This document shows positions 6,206 through 14,500 of a stretch of DNA of 37,665 bases, one piece after another. The notes beneath the pieces were generated by a model. That model was not told where the DNA came from. It saw only the letters and a program-made list of their open reading frames with translations, and made no database searches. The stretch is from an uncultured Corynebacterium sp. Lineage in GTDB: Bacteria > Actinomycetota > Actinomycetes > Mycobacteriales > Mycobacteriaceae. The position numbers and the translations under genes are program-made. The number at the start of each line of letters is the position of its first letter. Within the stretch, counting starts at the first letter, position 1. Where the stretch lies: assembly GCF_946222305.1 (NCBI RefSeq), contig NZ_CAMIHZ010000018.1, positions 1-37,665 of the forward strand, written 5' to 3'.

Positions 6206-8344
6206 CTAATCATCCTTGGATCCACCGAGGACCAAGCCTGATCTCCTTGGGTCAGAAGCGCCCTCTACGTCATCCCCATGTGCTGTGATGACACTGAGGC
6301 CGGAATCCGCTTTCACACGGACCTGGTGAGGTGCCTTCTTGTCCTTGTCACCCCCCTTCGAGCCTTTCGAATCTTTGGAGTCCTCGGAATCCTTAGAACC
6401 CTTCGATTCGTCGTCCTTCGAGTCGCCATCCTTCGGCGCCGACTCACCGTCCTGCGGCATTGGCGGGTCTGACTCGATATAAGTCTTTGACCTGCTCAAA
6501 GCACCGTAGTTCGGCAACAGCACTGCTTCCTCCGGAGGCAGCCCCAGATCCACCAGCCCCACGACTGTCTTCAGCACGTACGACGGAATTTTCGAGCCAC
6601 CCGGTGAGCCCACGGCGCCAATCGGTTTGCCGCCCTCAGCGACGAGCAACGGCGCCATCATCGTCTTCGGATGTGCCGAGCCCTGGCGGACATTCGCTCG
6701 TGTCTTGTTGGACTTCTTAGTCGAAAAATTGTCCAGGCTGTTGTTGAGGAAGAACCCATTGACGAAGATCCCAGCGCCGAAGTTCTTCTGCAAAGTCGTC
6801 GTGGTGCTGGCCCAGTTGCCGTAGCGATCTTTCACCGAGATCTGCGACGTTCCCTCTTCTGCGAAGTCGTCGTAATCGCCAGCGCCGCCCGATAACTCGT
6901 GTGGATCCGGATCCTTCTTCACGTCCCCAGCCGCCACATCTTCGGCATCTTTCTTCGCCAGATCAGCGTTGTGCACGATGCCGTCGAGGTATTCCTGGGC
7001 CACGTCCTCGGCCGTCGCCGAATCCCCCATATAGGTATTTGCGTTGGCCATCACGATGCGCTGAACTTCCGACAACAGCTGCCGGGACGCATCATCCTGG
7101 GCCGAAGAAGGATCGCCATCTGCGCTTTTCGCAGTTGCGGAGGAGCTTGGCGTCGAAGTAGAAGAATCCCCAACCACCTGCTCCTGTGGCAGCTGGGAAA
7201 GAATGTTGAGCGCCTGGCTGACGAAGGCATTGCCGGTAGCCGGGGAGGGATTGCCACACACCTGCTTGCCGCGGTAGTCGGTGCAGGCCGCATCATCGAC
7301 GCGGGTTGCCGCGCGCTGAGCTTCCGAATCCGCCCAGTCACCCAGCAGCGTTTCCACTTGGCTGAGGCGATGTTCCTTCTTTGTTTTTTTGGACGACGCC
7401 GAATCCTCCGCGCGCTGTAATTCCAGCGTCTGGTCTGCGATGTCGTTGGCGAAGTTTTTGCGCACCTGCTCGTCGATGGCGACAATCGGTTTGTCGTTGG
7501 CGACGTTTTCGACGGTCTTCGCGTAGCCCTCGTTGGTGATGCGCGTACCTTCCTCGGCCTCGCCGAGTTTCTTTAGATACGTCGTGGCGCCGCGCGTGTG
7601 CTTGGACTGGAACAGTTCCTTACGGCTATCTACCGCTTCCAGCAGACGGGTGGAAGGTGTGAATCCCGTGGTGGCGCGATCGATAATCGGCTGAAGGATG
7701 CGCTGCTTGTCGAGGTTTCCGTAGTCGGCGTGGAGCTTGCGCATCAGCTCGAGGGTGCGGGGCACCCCAACGCGGGCGACGGCCCCGGCGCGTTCGGGAT
7801 TGTCCGTGTCGCCAGAAGGCGCGTTGACCGTGCCATCGAGAGATAAGAGTTTATCCGCTTTGGCGTCGTAGTACACCGAGATCGCTCCGCCACCCGGGCC
7901 CGATGATTGAGGCTCAGTGAGGCCCAGCATCATTTGGGCTGCGAGGGTAGCATCAGCTGCAGTACCGCCCTCCGCGAGAATCCGGCATCCCGCGTATGTT
8001 GCCGTGGGGTTGGGGGTGGAGATGGCGAAAGAATTGGGAGCACTTACGGACAATCCGGTGGCTGGAGTGGTGGCCGCTGGTTTTTCACTGCCTTGTGCAG
8101 AATCCCCTGCCTCGCCGGTGGGTGCAGAATCCGCTGACCGTCCGGTAGGTGCGGTGTCACCCGCCCCGCCGGTTTCCTGAGGGTCCGTGCCACAGTGTTT
8201 GAGGGCTCGTTGGGTTTCTTCTGGAGATTGTTCCGCGTAGGTTTCGCGGTCCTCGTCGCTGCCGCAACCGACAGCGACTGAGGCCAATAATGAAATGGTG
8301 ATACACAACCCGGCGATGCGGGCATGCTTAGCGTGCCGTGGCAT
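6206..8344 (-). CDS. ggt: Lipoprotein gamma-glutamyltranspeptidase, CapD-like
   Basis: Family members cleave themselves to expose a threonine nucleophile that transfers or hydrolyses gamma-glutamyl bonds. The CapD subgroup processes and anchors poly-gamma-glutamate. ATG 8344 is chosen over upstream in-frame codons because it follows GAAGGAGA and starts a lipoprotein signal peptide with C27 in AVGC. The 712-residue protein has an acidic P/S/T/G linker (28-100), the large subunit from about residue 104, and the predicted autocleavage threonine T499 in GTSQISV. It also has the SPGGSKIP motif near 580 and the GASDPRRSG end. Low-complexity insertions sit at about 393-420 and 630-670 (S/K/D-rich). 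The position of the usual substrate-binding arginine (DGRETAP-like motif) reads DGTVNAP. It is the first gene of a ggt-capB-capC row. Confidence 0.88.
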   Translation of the reverse strand: MPRHAKHARIAGLCITISLLASVAVGCGSDEDRETYAEQSPEETQRALKHCGTDPQETGGAGDTAPTGRSADSAPTGEAGDSAQGSEKPAATTPATGLSVSAPNSFAISTPNPTATYAGCRILAEGGTAADATLAAQMMLGLTEPQSSGPGGGAISVYYDAKADKLLSLDGTVNAPSGDTDNPERAGAVARVGVPRTLELMRKLHADYGNLDKQRILQPIIDRATTGFTPSTRLLEAVDSRKELFQSKHTRGATTYLKKLGEAEEGTRITNEGYAKTVENVANDKPIVAIDEQVRKNFANDIADQTLELQRAEDSASSKKTKKEHRLSQVETLLGDWADSEAQRAATRVDDAACTDYRGKQVCGNPSPATGNAFVSQALNILSQLPQEQVVGDSSTSTPSSSATAKSADGDPSSAQDDASRQLLSEVQRIVMANANTYMGDSATAEDVAQEYLDGIVHNADLAKKDAEDVAAGDVKKDPDPHELSGGAGDYDDFAEEGTSQISVKDRYGNWASTTTTLQKNFGAGIFVNGFFLNNSLDNFSTKKSNKTRANVRQGSAHPKTMMAPLLVAEGGKPIGAVGSPGGSKIPSYVLKTVVGLVDLGLPPEEAVLLPNYGALSRSKTYIESDPPMPQDGESAPKDGDSKDDESKGSKDSEDSKDSKGSKGGDKDKKAPHQVRVKADSGLSVITAHGDDVEGASDPRRSGLVLGGSKDD

Positions 8345-9035
8345 GGGTGGTTGTCTCCTTCGTGGTGTCTGCACTTGCAGTACAGCCGCGAATACCCTGC
8401 GACACCTGTCAAAGAGCCGCGCGTGCGTGATACCTCTGGCGGTATCGCACACGCCTTTTCGGCCGAGCACTGTGAGCGCACGATCGGGCTGTGCATACTG
8501 CTATGCGGTATGTGTTTATTGCAGCTTCCGAACCGTGCTGGGACAGGTTTGTGGGTGCACCATCGTGTTGCTTCAGCCGGAGCGCTACCTTGCGCGGCCA
8601 GACTACTGTTGAACAGTTGGGGGTGCAACACTTTTCTTCAGCTACGTATATTGCCCTCCTACGTGCCGTTTTACTGATTTTGCAGATAAGTGGAGGCTAA
8701 CAGTGTTCTACATACCGCCTAAGAAGGGCAGGTCCTTCACCCAAAACGGGAGGGCGCTTCAGTTCTACCTGTCCTGCTAGGTATCTGGCGGCACGTGGCC
8801 GATTGTGACGAAAATCAAATTGGGTGGAAGAAACCGGTTGCCTTGCAACAAGCGCCACGACTAAGACACCCATATCATTTGGCGCCGCTGCAAATTCAGA
8901 CGGAGAGAAGCGAAGACTCAGCTCTTCGCGCCCTGAGCCCGGAGATCACCTTGTTCAAGGAGGGGCCTTGTCCGCGTCACTCACCCGGGGGAACTCGGCC
9001 AGGCGCAATCAGACATCGGTCAGCTTGGCAGTTCC
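8345..9035. other. 691-bp gene-free stretch upstream of ggt
   Basis: No frame on either strand shows a recognisable protein or a convincing start with a ribosome site. The stretch contains two marked inverted repeats (8422-8453 and 8712-8784) and a smaller one, GCGAAG 8910-8915 with CTTCGC 8924-8929. A TTGACA on the minus strand lies 5' of ggt, but no well-spaced -10 box goes with it. It must hold the ggt promoter, the 5' leader of ggt and the end of the protease transcript. No tRNA was found. Confidence 0.6.
8422..8453. repeat. Inverted repeat in the ggt upstream region
   Basis: The arms CGTGCGTGATACC (8422-8434) and GGTATCGCACACG (8441-8453) flank a 6-nt spacer. They pair at all positions except one C-A mismatch and one G-T wobble. 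The centre lies about 95 bp before the ggt start codon. It could be an operator (palindromic protein site) or an RNA hairpin in the ggt leader. On the plus strand CCTTTTC follows, but nothing is known to be transcribed from that side. Confidence 0.6.
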
Positions 9036-10163
9036 TTATTTCGACGTCTCGTCTGTCGCGCTTGGTTTTGTTTGTCGCTTGCGAACCACCGGGATACGCG
9101 CCATAAGGGCAGCAACGATCAATGCCCCAACAGCGATGAGGAAATAGGTCCGAGCGTGGTCCGCACTAGTTTGTGGGGTACGTGGAGGGGTTGGGGTTGT
9201 TTCGTCGGTAAGAACCGATTCCTTGTCGCGCCCACTGGTAACTCCATCTATCCAGTGCTTCGTACCTGCCAGTGTCGTGATGGCCGCGCTAGGCGACGGC
9301 AGGTCTGGGTCGCCATTAGCGGTACCAGCGGTCGCCAGACCGGCTAATTTACCATCAACGAAGAAGGGGCCACCGGAATCACCTCCCTGCATACCAGCAC
9401 GACCGGTTGCATGGACGTCTAGAATTGCGCTTCCTGCGATAGCCGGCTTTGCCTCTGGAGTTCCTGTCTTTCCCCCTGAATCTTTAGATCCCGGGACTAC
9501 TTGAGCGCCTGGGGCTCCAGCGCTGCCAGGCACCGAGCCCGGCATTGCCTGTTCCGCTGGAACGCTTTCGCCTCCTTGGGGCCCGACTGCCAACCCCGGC
9601 ATTGCCTGGTCAGCCGGTATGCTCTCAACACCCTCAGGCGCCTCTCCCTTTGATTGATCTGGGGAAACAGTCACATGGTTCGGTGCACCGCCGAGGAGTT
9701 CAGCCACCTCCATTTCTGATTTAGGCAACTGACCTGAGCGAACCATAGAAGAGCTACTGCTCCAGCCGTACAAAGTGCCTCGTTGACCCTTTTGCGGAAT
9801 ATCGGTTGAAATGCGTGCTGGAGTGACGTCAGTGACGGGCTTAGTCAGGTGAAGTAGACCCGCATCGGAAACCGGAGAAAGTGCCCAACTATCGGCGTCA
9901 TAAACCTTGCCCGCAATTCGTGCTTGCGTACCTTTATTGCGAACAGATTCAAGGCAGTGCCGAGCAGTAAGAACCCACTGCTGAGCGACGAGAGTGCCTG
10001 TACAATCACCGAAGCTACCCACGCGCCCCATTCGCAAGGCGGCAACGGTACGGGACTCCTCCGTATCAGGAGCCGGATCTCCATGTTCGAGCGCCTCAGC
10101 GTACGGTGTCCCGAGCATGGTTATACCGATAAGAGCAAAGACCGTAAAAATTCTCTGACGCAT
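9036..10163 (-). CDS. Secreted trypsin-like serine protease with C-terminal membrane anchor
   Basis: This is a 375-residue S1-family (chymotrypsin fold) protease. It has a signal peptide (residues 1 to about 24, cleavage near AEA) and the catalytic triad H69 (LTARHC), D100 (SDAGLL) and S273 (GGDSGGP). A likely C54-C70 disulfide brackets the histidine. A 100-residue P/G-rich insertion between D100 and S273 carries two copies of a (I/V)PA(D/E)QAMPG unit at 182-190 and 201-209. A membrane segment (340-360) followed by RKRQ puts the catalytic domain outside the cell, tethered to the membrane. The ATG abuts the stop of the upstream membrane protein (TAAATG), with AAGGAC as ribosome site. The substrate is unknown. 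All catalytic residues are present, so activity is expected. Confidence 0.88.
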   Translation of the reverse strand: MRQRIFTVFALIGITMLGTPYAEALEHGDPAPDTEESRTVAALRMGRVGSFGDCTGTLVAQQWVLTARHCLESVRNKGTQARIAGKVYDADSWALSPVSDAGLLHLTKPVTDVTPARISTDIPQKGQRGTLYGWSSSSSMVRSGQLPKSEMEVAELLGGAPNHVTVSPDQSKGEAPEGVESIPADQAMPGLAVGPQGGESVPAEQAMPGSVPGSAGAPGAQVVPGSKDSGGKTGTPEAKPAIAGSAILDVHATGRAGMQGGDSGGPFFVDGKLAGLATAGTANGDPDLPSPSAAITTLAGTKHWIDGVTSGRDKESVLTDETTPTPPRTPQTSADHARTYFLIAVGALIVAALMARIPVVRKRQTKPSATDETSK

Positions 10164-11087
10164 TTAGTCCTTCTTTCCTGCTGGAACGGCGATGTCAATC
10201 GCTTTGGCTACGACCCATTCAGCTGGCCCTTTTCCGATGAAGCGGTGCCACGCGGTTGCAAAGATCAAGAAAACTCCGATGAATGCGAAAGCCCATCCCG
10301 TATTGTGCAAAGCCACATGGCCCTGCCAGTAGAAAGCGGTGAGGACGTGCAAGATGTAAACGGTTAGAGACATCGCACCGAGGGCAGCCAGCGGATAGAT
10401 GATTCGTGGTGTAGCTCGGCCAATAAGCAAGCAGAGATGCAGAACGAGTGTTGCCACGGCAACTGAGAGCAGAATCTCGCCGAGCACACCTGTGTGACCG
10501 GTGAATCTTAGCCATGCAGGAACCGAAGTCTGGAAACGGAAGTACCAGCCTAGGACAGCAATCAGTGCCGCCACCCCTGCTACCGCCCACTGGAGGACTT
10601 TCCGTCCGCTGCGGATGTAGATTTCAAAAAGCACCATTCCAAAAAGGAAGTACGCGATCCAAGCGAAAAGCGGATAGATCTGCGGGAGTGTGAAGGGCGC
10701 ATATCGCACCGTGGCGGTTGCGGAGGCCACAACGAACAGCGCCAGTTTCAACCACACATTTAGGGCCGGAACCCAGGACACGAGAATCATGGTGATCCCC
10801 ATGACCACAAGCACTACTTGAATCTCACCGCCAACTGGCAACAGCGCCAACCCAATCAGCGTGACGATGCACCCACGAACAACGAGTTTCAGTGTTGTCG
10901 CAAAAGACGGCTTGCGGGCAATGATCATCATTGTTACACCAGCAATCACGGCAAAGAGGGCTGCCGGAAGGCCCGAGAGCATGACTTTTGTGTGCCAAAC
11001 AAGCGAAGCCAAGTGCAAAATAATCATGCCAATAATGGCAAGCGAACGGGCTATATCTAGCCCAAGAATACGCGATGGGGTATCCAC
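10164..11087 (-). CDS. Multi-spanning membrane protein, DUF418/acyltransferase-like
   Basis: The protein of about 307 residues has some nine or ten membrane segments. It opens with RILGLDIARSLAIIGMIILH, the pattern of DUF418/DUF1624 (heparan-alpha-glucosaminide acetyltransferase-like) membrane proteins. It has GAMSLTVYILH near the C-terminal third, again typical of DUF418. Such proteins are thought to transfer acyl groups across the membrane, but the substrate here is unknown. GTG 11087 is preferred because AGGGAGAA precedes it by about 8 nt. In-frame ATGs at 11132 and 11105 have poor ribosome sites and would add a cysteine-rich stub. It is co-directional and translationally abutting with the downstream protease, suggesting a shared envelope role. 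Confidence 0.75.
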   Translation of the reverse strand: MDTPSRILGLDIARSLAIIGMIILHLASLVWHTKVMLSGLPAALFAVIAGVTMMIIARKPSFATTLKLVVRGCIVTLIGLALLPVGGEIQVVLVVMGITMILVSWVPALNVWLKLALFVVASATATVRYAPFTLPQIYPLFAWIAYFLFGMVLFEIYIRSGRKVLQWAVAGVAALIAVLGWYFRFQTSVPAWLRFTGHTGVLGEILLSVAVATLVLHLCLLIGRATPRIIYPLAALGAMSLTVYILHVLTAFYWQGHVALHNTGWAFAFIGVFLIFATAWHRFIGKGPAEWVVAKAIDIAVPAGKKD

Positions 11088-11193
11088 CAAGCGTTCTCCC
11101 TTCATACTGCAACAGGTACGCGAAACACACATACCCCTATTGATAACGGCTTTCTTTTTGTACTAAACGAAAGTCCTAAAAAGCTGCCCCATC

Positions 11194-11223
11194 TCTATAG
11201 ATTGGATGCAACTTATATTCCAA
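11194..11223 (-). promoter_or_regulatory. Promoter of the membrane protein/protease pair
   Basis: On the minus strand TTGGAA (11223-11218) and TATAGA (11199-11194) are separated by 18 nt, a good match to housekeeping sigma boxes. The predicted transcript start near 11187 gives a leader of about 100 nt before GTG 11087. Confidence 0.55.
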
Positions 11224-11394
11224 TAGGTGAGGTAAATACTGTGATTCACATCTGAAAAAATAGGAAATAACCTCGAAAAGCGCCCTACCACGGCAACAAG
11301 TTTCAGCTCCACGCCCCGTTCACGAATAGCCTTTACAGCCCACCCCGAAAAGACACCACAGAATTAGGCGCGAAGCATCGGTTGCTTCGCGATC

Positions 11395-11438
11395 AAAGAA
11401 GAGGTCCCCGAGCCTGATGGCTCGGGGACCTCTTCTTT
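11395..11438. terminator. Strong bidirectional intrinsic terminator
   Basis: Arms 11395-11414 and 11419-11438 form a perfect 20-bp stem with a TGAT loop and a GC-rich core (GGTCCCCGAGCC). The arms end in AAAGAAGA and TCTTCTTT, giving U-rich 3' ends in both directions. It lies 69 nt after the stop of the giant surface protein and separates it from the next operon. A second hairpin (11369-11391) follows for minus-strand transcripts. Confidence 0.9.
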
Positions 11439-11506
11439 GTAGTGTCCACAAGTTAGGACCGGTCGGGACTAGGCGCTTCTCATGAGCTTTACCTAGCTGC
11501 GCGGTG

Positions 11507-14500
11507 TTAGTCCTTCTGCTTCTTTCGACGGATACCGATGAAGTAGATACCCAATGTCAGTGCAGCAAGAGCCGCGACCAGGACGCCTATGATATTCACA
11601 CCGGTGTTGGCTAGGCCGCCGATGATGCGCTGTGGCAGGCTCTGGTCCTGCTGCGCCTCACCTTGGTGGTCGCCTTCAGCTCCGCCGTTGGAACTCTGGG
11701 CGGGACCACCGGTGCTGCCACCGTCGGTACCACCAGTACTTCCACCCGGCTGAGCTGGGGTGGAGCTACCACCAGGGGTGGTGTCCACTGGGCCACCTGG
11801 CTTGCCCGGCTTATCCGGCTTGGTGGTGTCAGTGGACCCACCTGGGGTGCCCGGTTTAGCCGGCTCGCTGGCCTTTGTGGGCTCACCCGGCTTGTCTGGC
11901 TCAGACGGCTTCGTGGAATCGCTCGGCACCGTCGGAGTGGTTGCCTCTGTTGGCTTGGTCGGCTCCGTAGGCTCACTAGGCTTCGTGGAGTCACTCGGCA
12001 CCGTCGGAGTGGTTGGCTCCGTGGTGTCCGTTGGCTTGGTCGGATCCGTTGGCGCTGGATCCTTGGCGTCGAAACCGAAGTCCACACCAGTTACAGCACC
12101 GTCACCAGAGGAGACAACCTTGACCACCCAGCTGTCACCATCAAGGCGACCCGGCAGCGAGGAGTTCACGATATCCAGGTTCTGCGCGGTCCGAGGCACC
12201 ACTACTTCGTACTCGCCGGCTGGAACATCCTTGAAGACGAACTTGCCGTCTGCGTCGGTCGTAGTGGTTGCCACAACCTTGCCGTTGGAGTCGCGCAGTT
12301 CAACGGTTACACCTTCCAGCCCCTTCTCGGATCCATCCACAACCGCGTTGCGGTCATCGTCGTGCCACAGGCGGCCCGTGATGTCGAACTTCGGTTCTGG
12401 CTTCGGCGTGGTCGGGGTCGTCGGACCCGAAGGCTGAGATGGCTCAGTCGGAGTCGTCGGATCCGTCGTCGTCGGATCCGTGGTGACCGTTGGGCCCGTC
12501 GGGTCCGTTGGATCCGTTGGATCTGTTGGGCTCGTCGGTTCCGTTGGATCCGTTGGCGTGGTATCCGGGTTGTCGAACCCGAAGTTCACGTCAGTGATCG
12601 CGCCACCCGTGGATGAGACCTTTACAATCCAGCTGTCGCCATTGAGGTCGCCATCGAGCTTAGAGTTCACGATGTTCATGTTGTCTACCGTGCGCGGCAC
12701 AACGACCTGGTAGTCACCAGCAGGAACACCATTGAACTCGTACTTGCCGGACGCATCCGTCTTAGTTGTCGCAACAACCGTTCCGTTTGCGTCGCGCAGC
12801 TCAACGGTTACTCCGTCCAAGCCGTTTTCACCACTGTCAATGGCCGCGTTGCGGTCATCGTCGTGCCACAGTTGACCCGAAATATCGAACCTCGGCTCCT
12901 GGGTTGGAGTGGTCGGTTCGGTCGGGCTTCCTGGCTCAGTCGTGGCCGTTGGCTCCGTGGACTCGGTTGGTGCCGTGGTATCTGTTGGAGTAGTTGGCTC
13001 CGTGGAACCCGTTGGCGTAGTTGTTTCGGTCGGCGAGGTCGTGTCCGTCGGGGTTGGATCCCGCTCGAGCGGCACGTCGACCGTGACAACATCATTAGCA
13101 GTTACTTCAACTACGCGCACGATACTTGCACCGTTAGCTTCGACCGTCACGGTGTACTTACCAACCGGCAGGTCCGGGAAGTTGAACTTGCCATCGGCAA
13201 CGGTGCCGTCATACGACGTTCCGCCATCGCCAATAACGGTGACCTTGGCGTCGGTGTACAGAGGGTCACCCTCGTCGTACTTACCATCTCGGGCATCGTC
13301 CCAGAAGACCGTGCCTTGGATGGTGCCTGTGTCTGCCTTGTATCCGGCATCAATACCAGTTACACCCTGGCCACTTCGGCTCATCTCTGGCGTGATCTTC
13401 ACGGCGACATCACCGTTCTTATCTACCTTCGAGTCACCACCGCTGAACAGCTTTCCGTCCAGCGATGGGAAGTGGACGGTGTATTCGCCAGGCAGTAGGT
13501 CGTCGAAGTGGTAGTTACCGGTTTCATCCGTCGTCGTGGTCTGGACCACGTTTCCGGCTGCGTCACGCAGTTCAACCGTAACTCCGCTTCGAGGAGGCTC
13601 GTTACCGTCCAGTTTGTCACCGTTCACATCCGTAAACGCGTGACCACTGATGGACGTCGTCGAGCGAATACCACCATCAACGTTGTCCACCTCTTCCCCA
13701 GCTGCAACGGTAAACGGTGCGGTCCTGCCGGTAGCCGGATCAGCATCGTTCATGCCCGGAGCCTGGATGTTGTTCGGGTCACCAACCATCTTGGTGATTG
13801 GCTGACCGGAAGGATCGCGGAATTGGACACGGTACGTTCCTGGCGCGGCGAAGAAGGTGTAGCGACCATCTGCACCCACCGTCACGATCTGGCGCTGTGG
13901 CAACGGGTTACCTTGCTCATCGAGCAGTTCAACCGTCGTGCCATCGGCCGGAATGATCTTCGGGTTGACCGAGGTGCCGTACTTTCCGTCGTAAGTAGCG
14001 TCGATAAACGCCAGGCCCGAGATCTTTGCTGTCGTTACGTATCCAGCATCGATTGCAGTTACTGGGTTTCCTTCCGTGAGGGTCACGGAAATTCGTCCGC
14101 CGTTGTCCACCAGCGAGTCCACACCCTTTGGCGAGAACTTCTCGCCATTGGTTGCCTGGAACTCCACGGTGTACTTGCCCACCGGAATGTTGCTGAACAT
14201 GTAGTTACCGGAGGCATCAGTGGTGGTTTCAGCCACTTTCTTACCCGTCTCGTCAAGCAGGATGACCGTCGTGCCTTCACGCGGTGTATCGCCTGCTGCC
14301 GCTCCATCGGCGTTCTGGTCGTTAAACGCCCTGCCGCTAATGGAGCTTGTTGGGACGACGCCACCGTCGACATTGATGACGCTCTTGCCAGCGTCCACGC
14401 GGAAGACCTGGGTTTTGCCGGACGTCTGATCAATGTCGGACACACGCCCAGCTGTGATTGCACCATCGCCCTTCTTCGGGGAATAAGCGTAGCCCTCGAT

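Larger units (their letters stand above)
11088..11506. other. AT-rich intergenic stretch
   Basis: No gene is seen. The stretch holds the promoter of the membrane protein/protease pair (boxes at 11218-11223 and 11194-11199), a 9-bp hairpin (11369-11377 with 11383-11391) and the strong terminator at 11395-11438. It is visibly richer in A and T than its neighbours. Confidence 0.6.

Noticed and set aside
8345..8470. Longer N-terminus for the GGT (start at 8470)
   Set aside because: The added 42 residues would precede a complete lipoprotein signal peptide, and ATG 8344 has a good GAAGGAGA ribosome site.
8712..8784. tRNA or known riboswitch in the ggt upstream region
   Set aside because: There are no cloverleaf arms, no GGTTCGA-type T-loop and no recognisable riboswitch core. 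It is kept only as an unassigned inverted repeat.
11880..12570. CRISPR array
   Set aside because: The short regular repeats encode Thr/Pro/Asp linkers in frame with the surface protein. There are no unique spacers and no cas genes.
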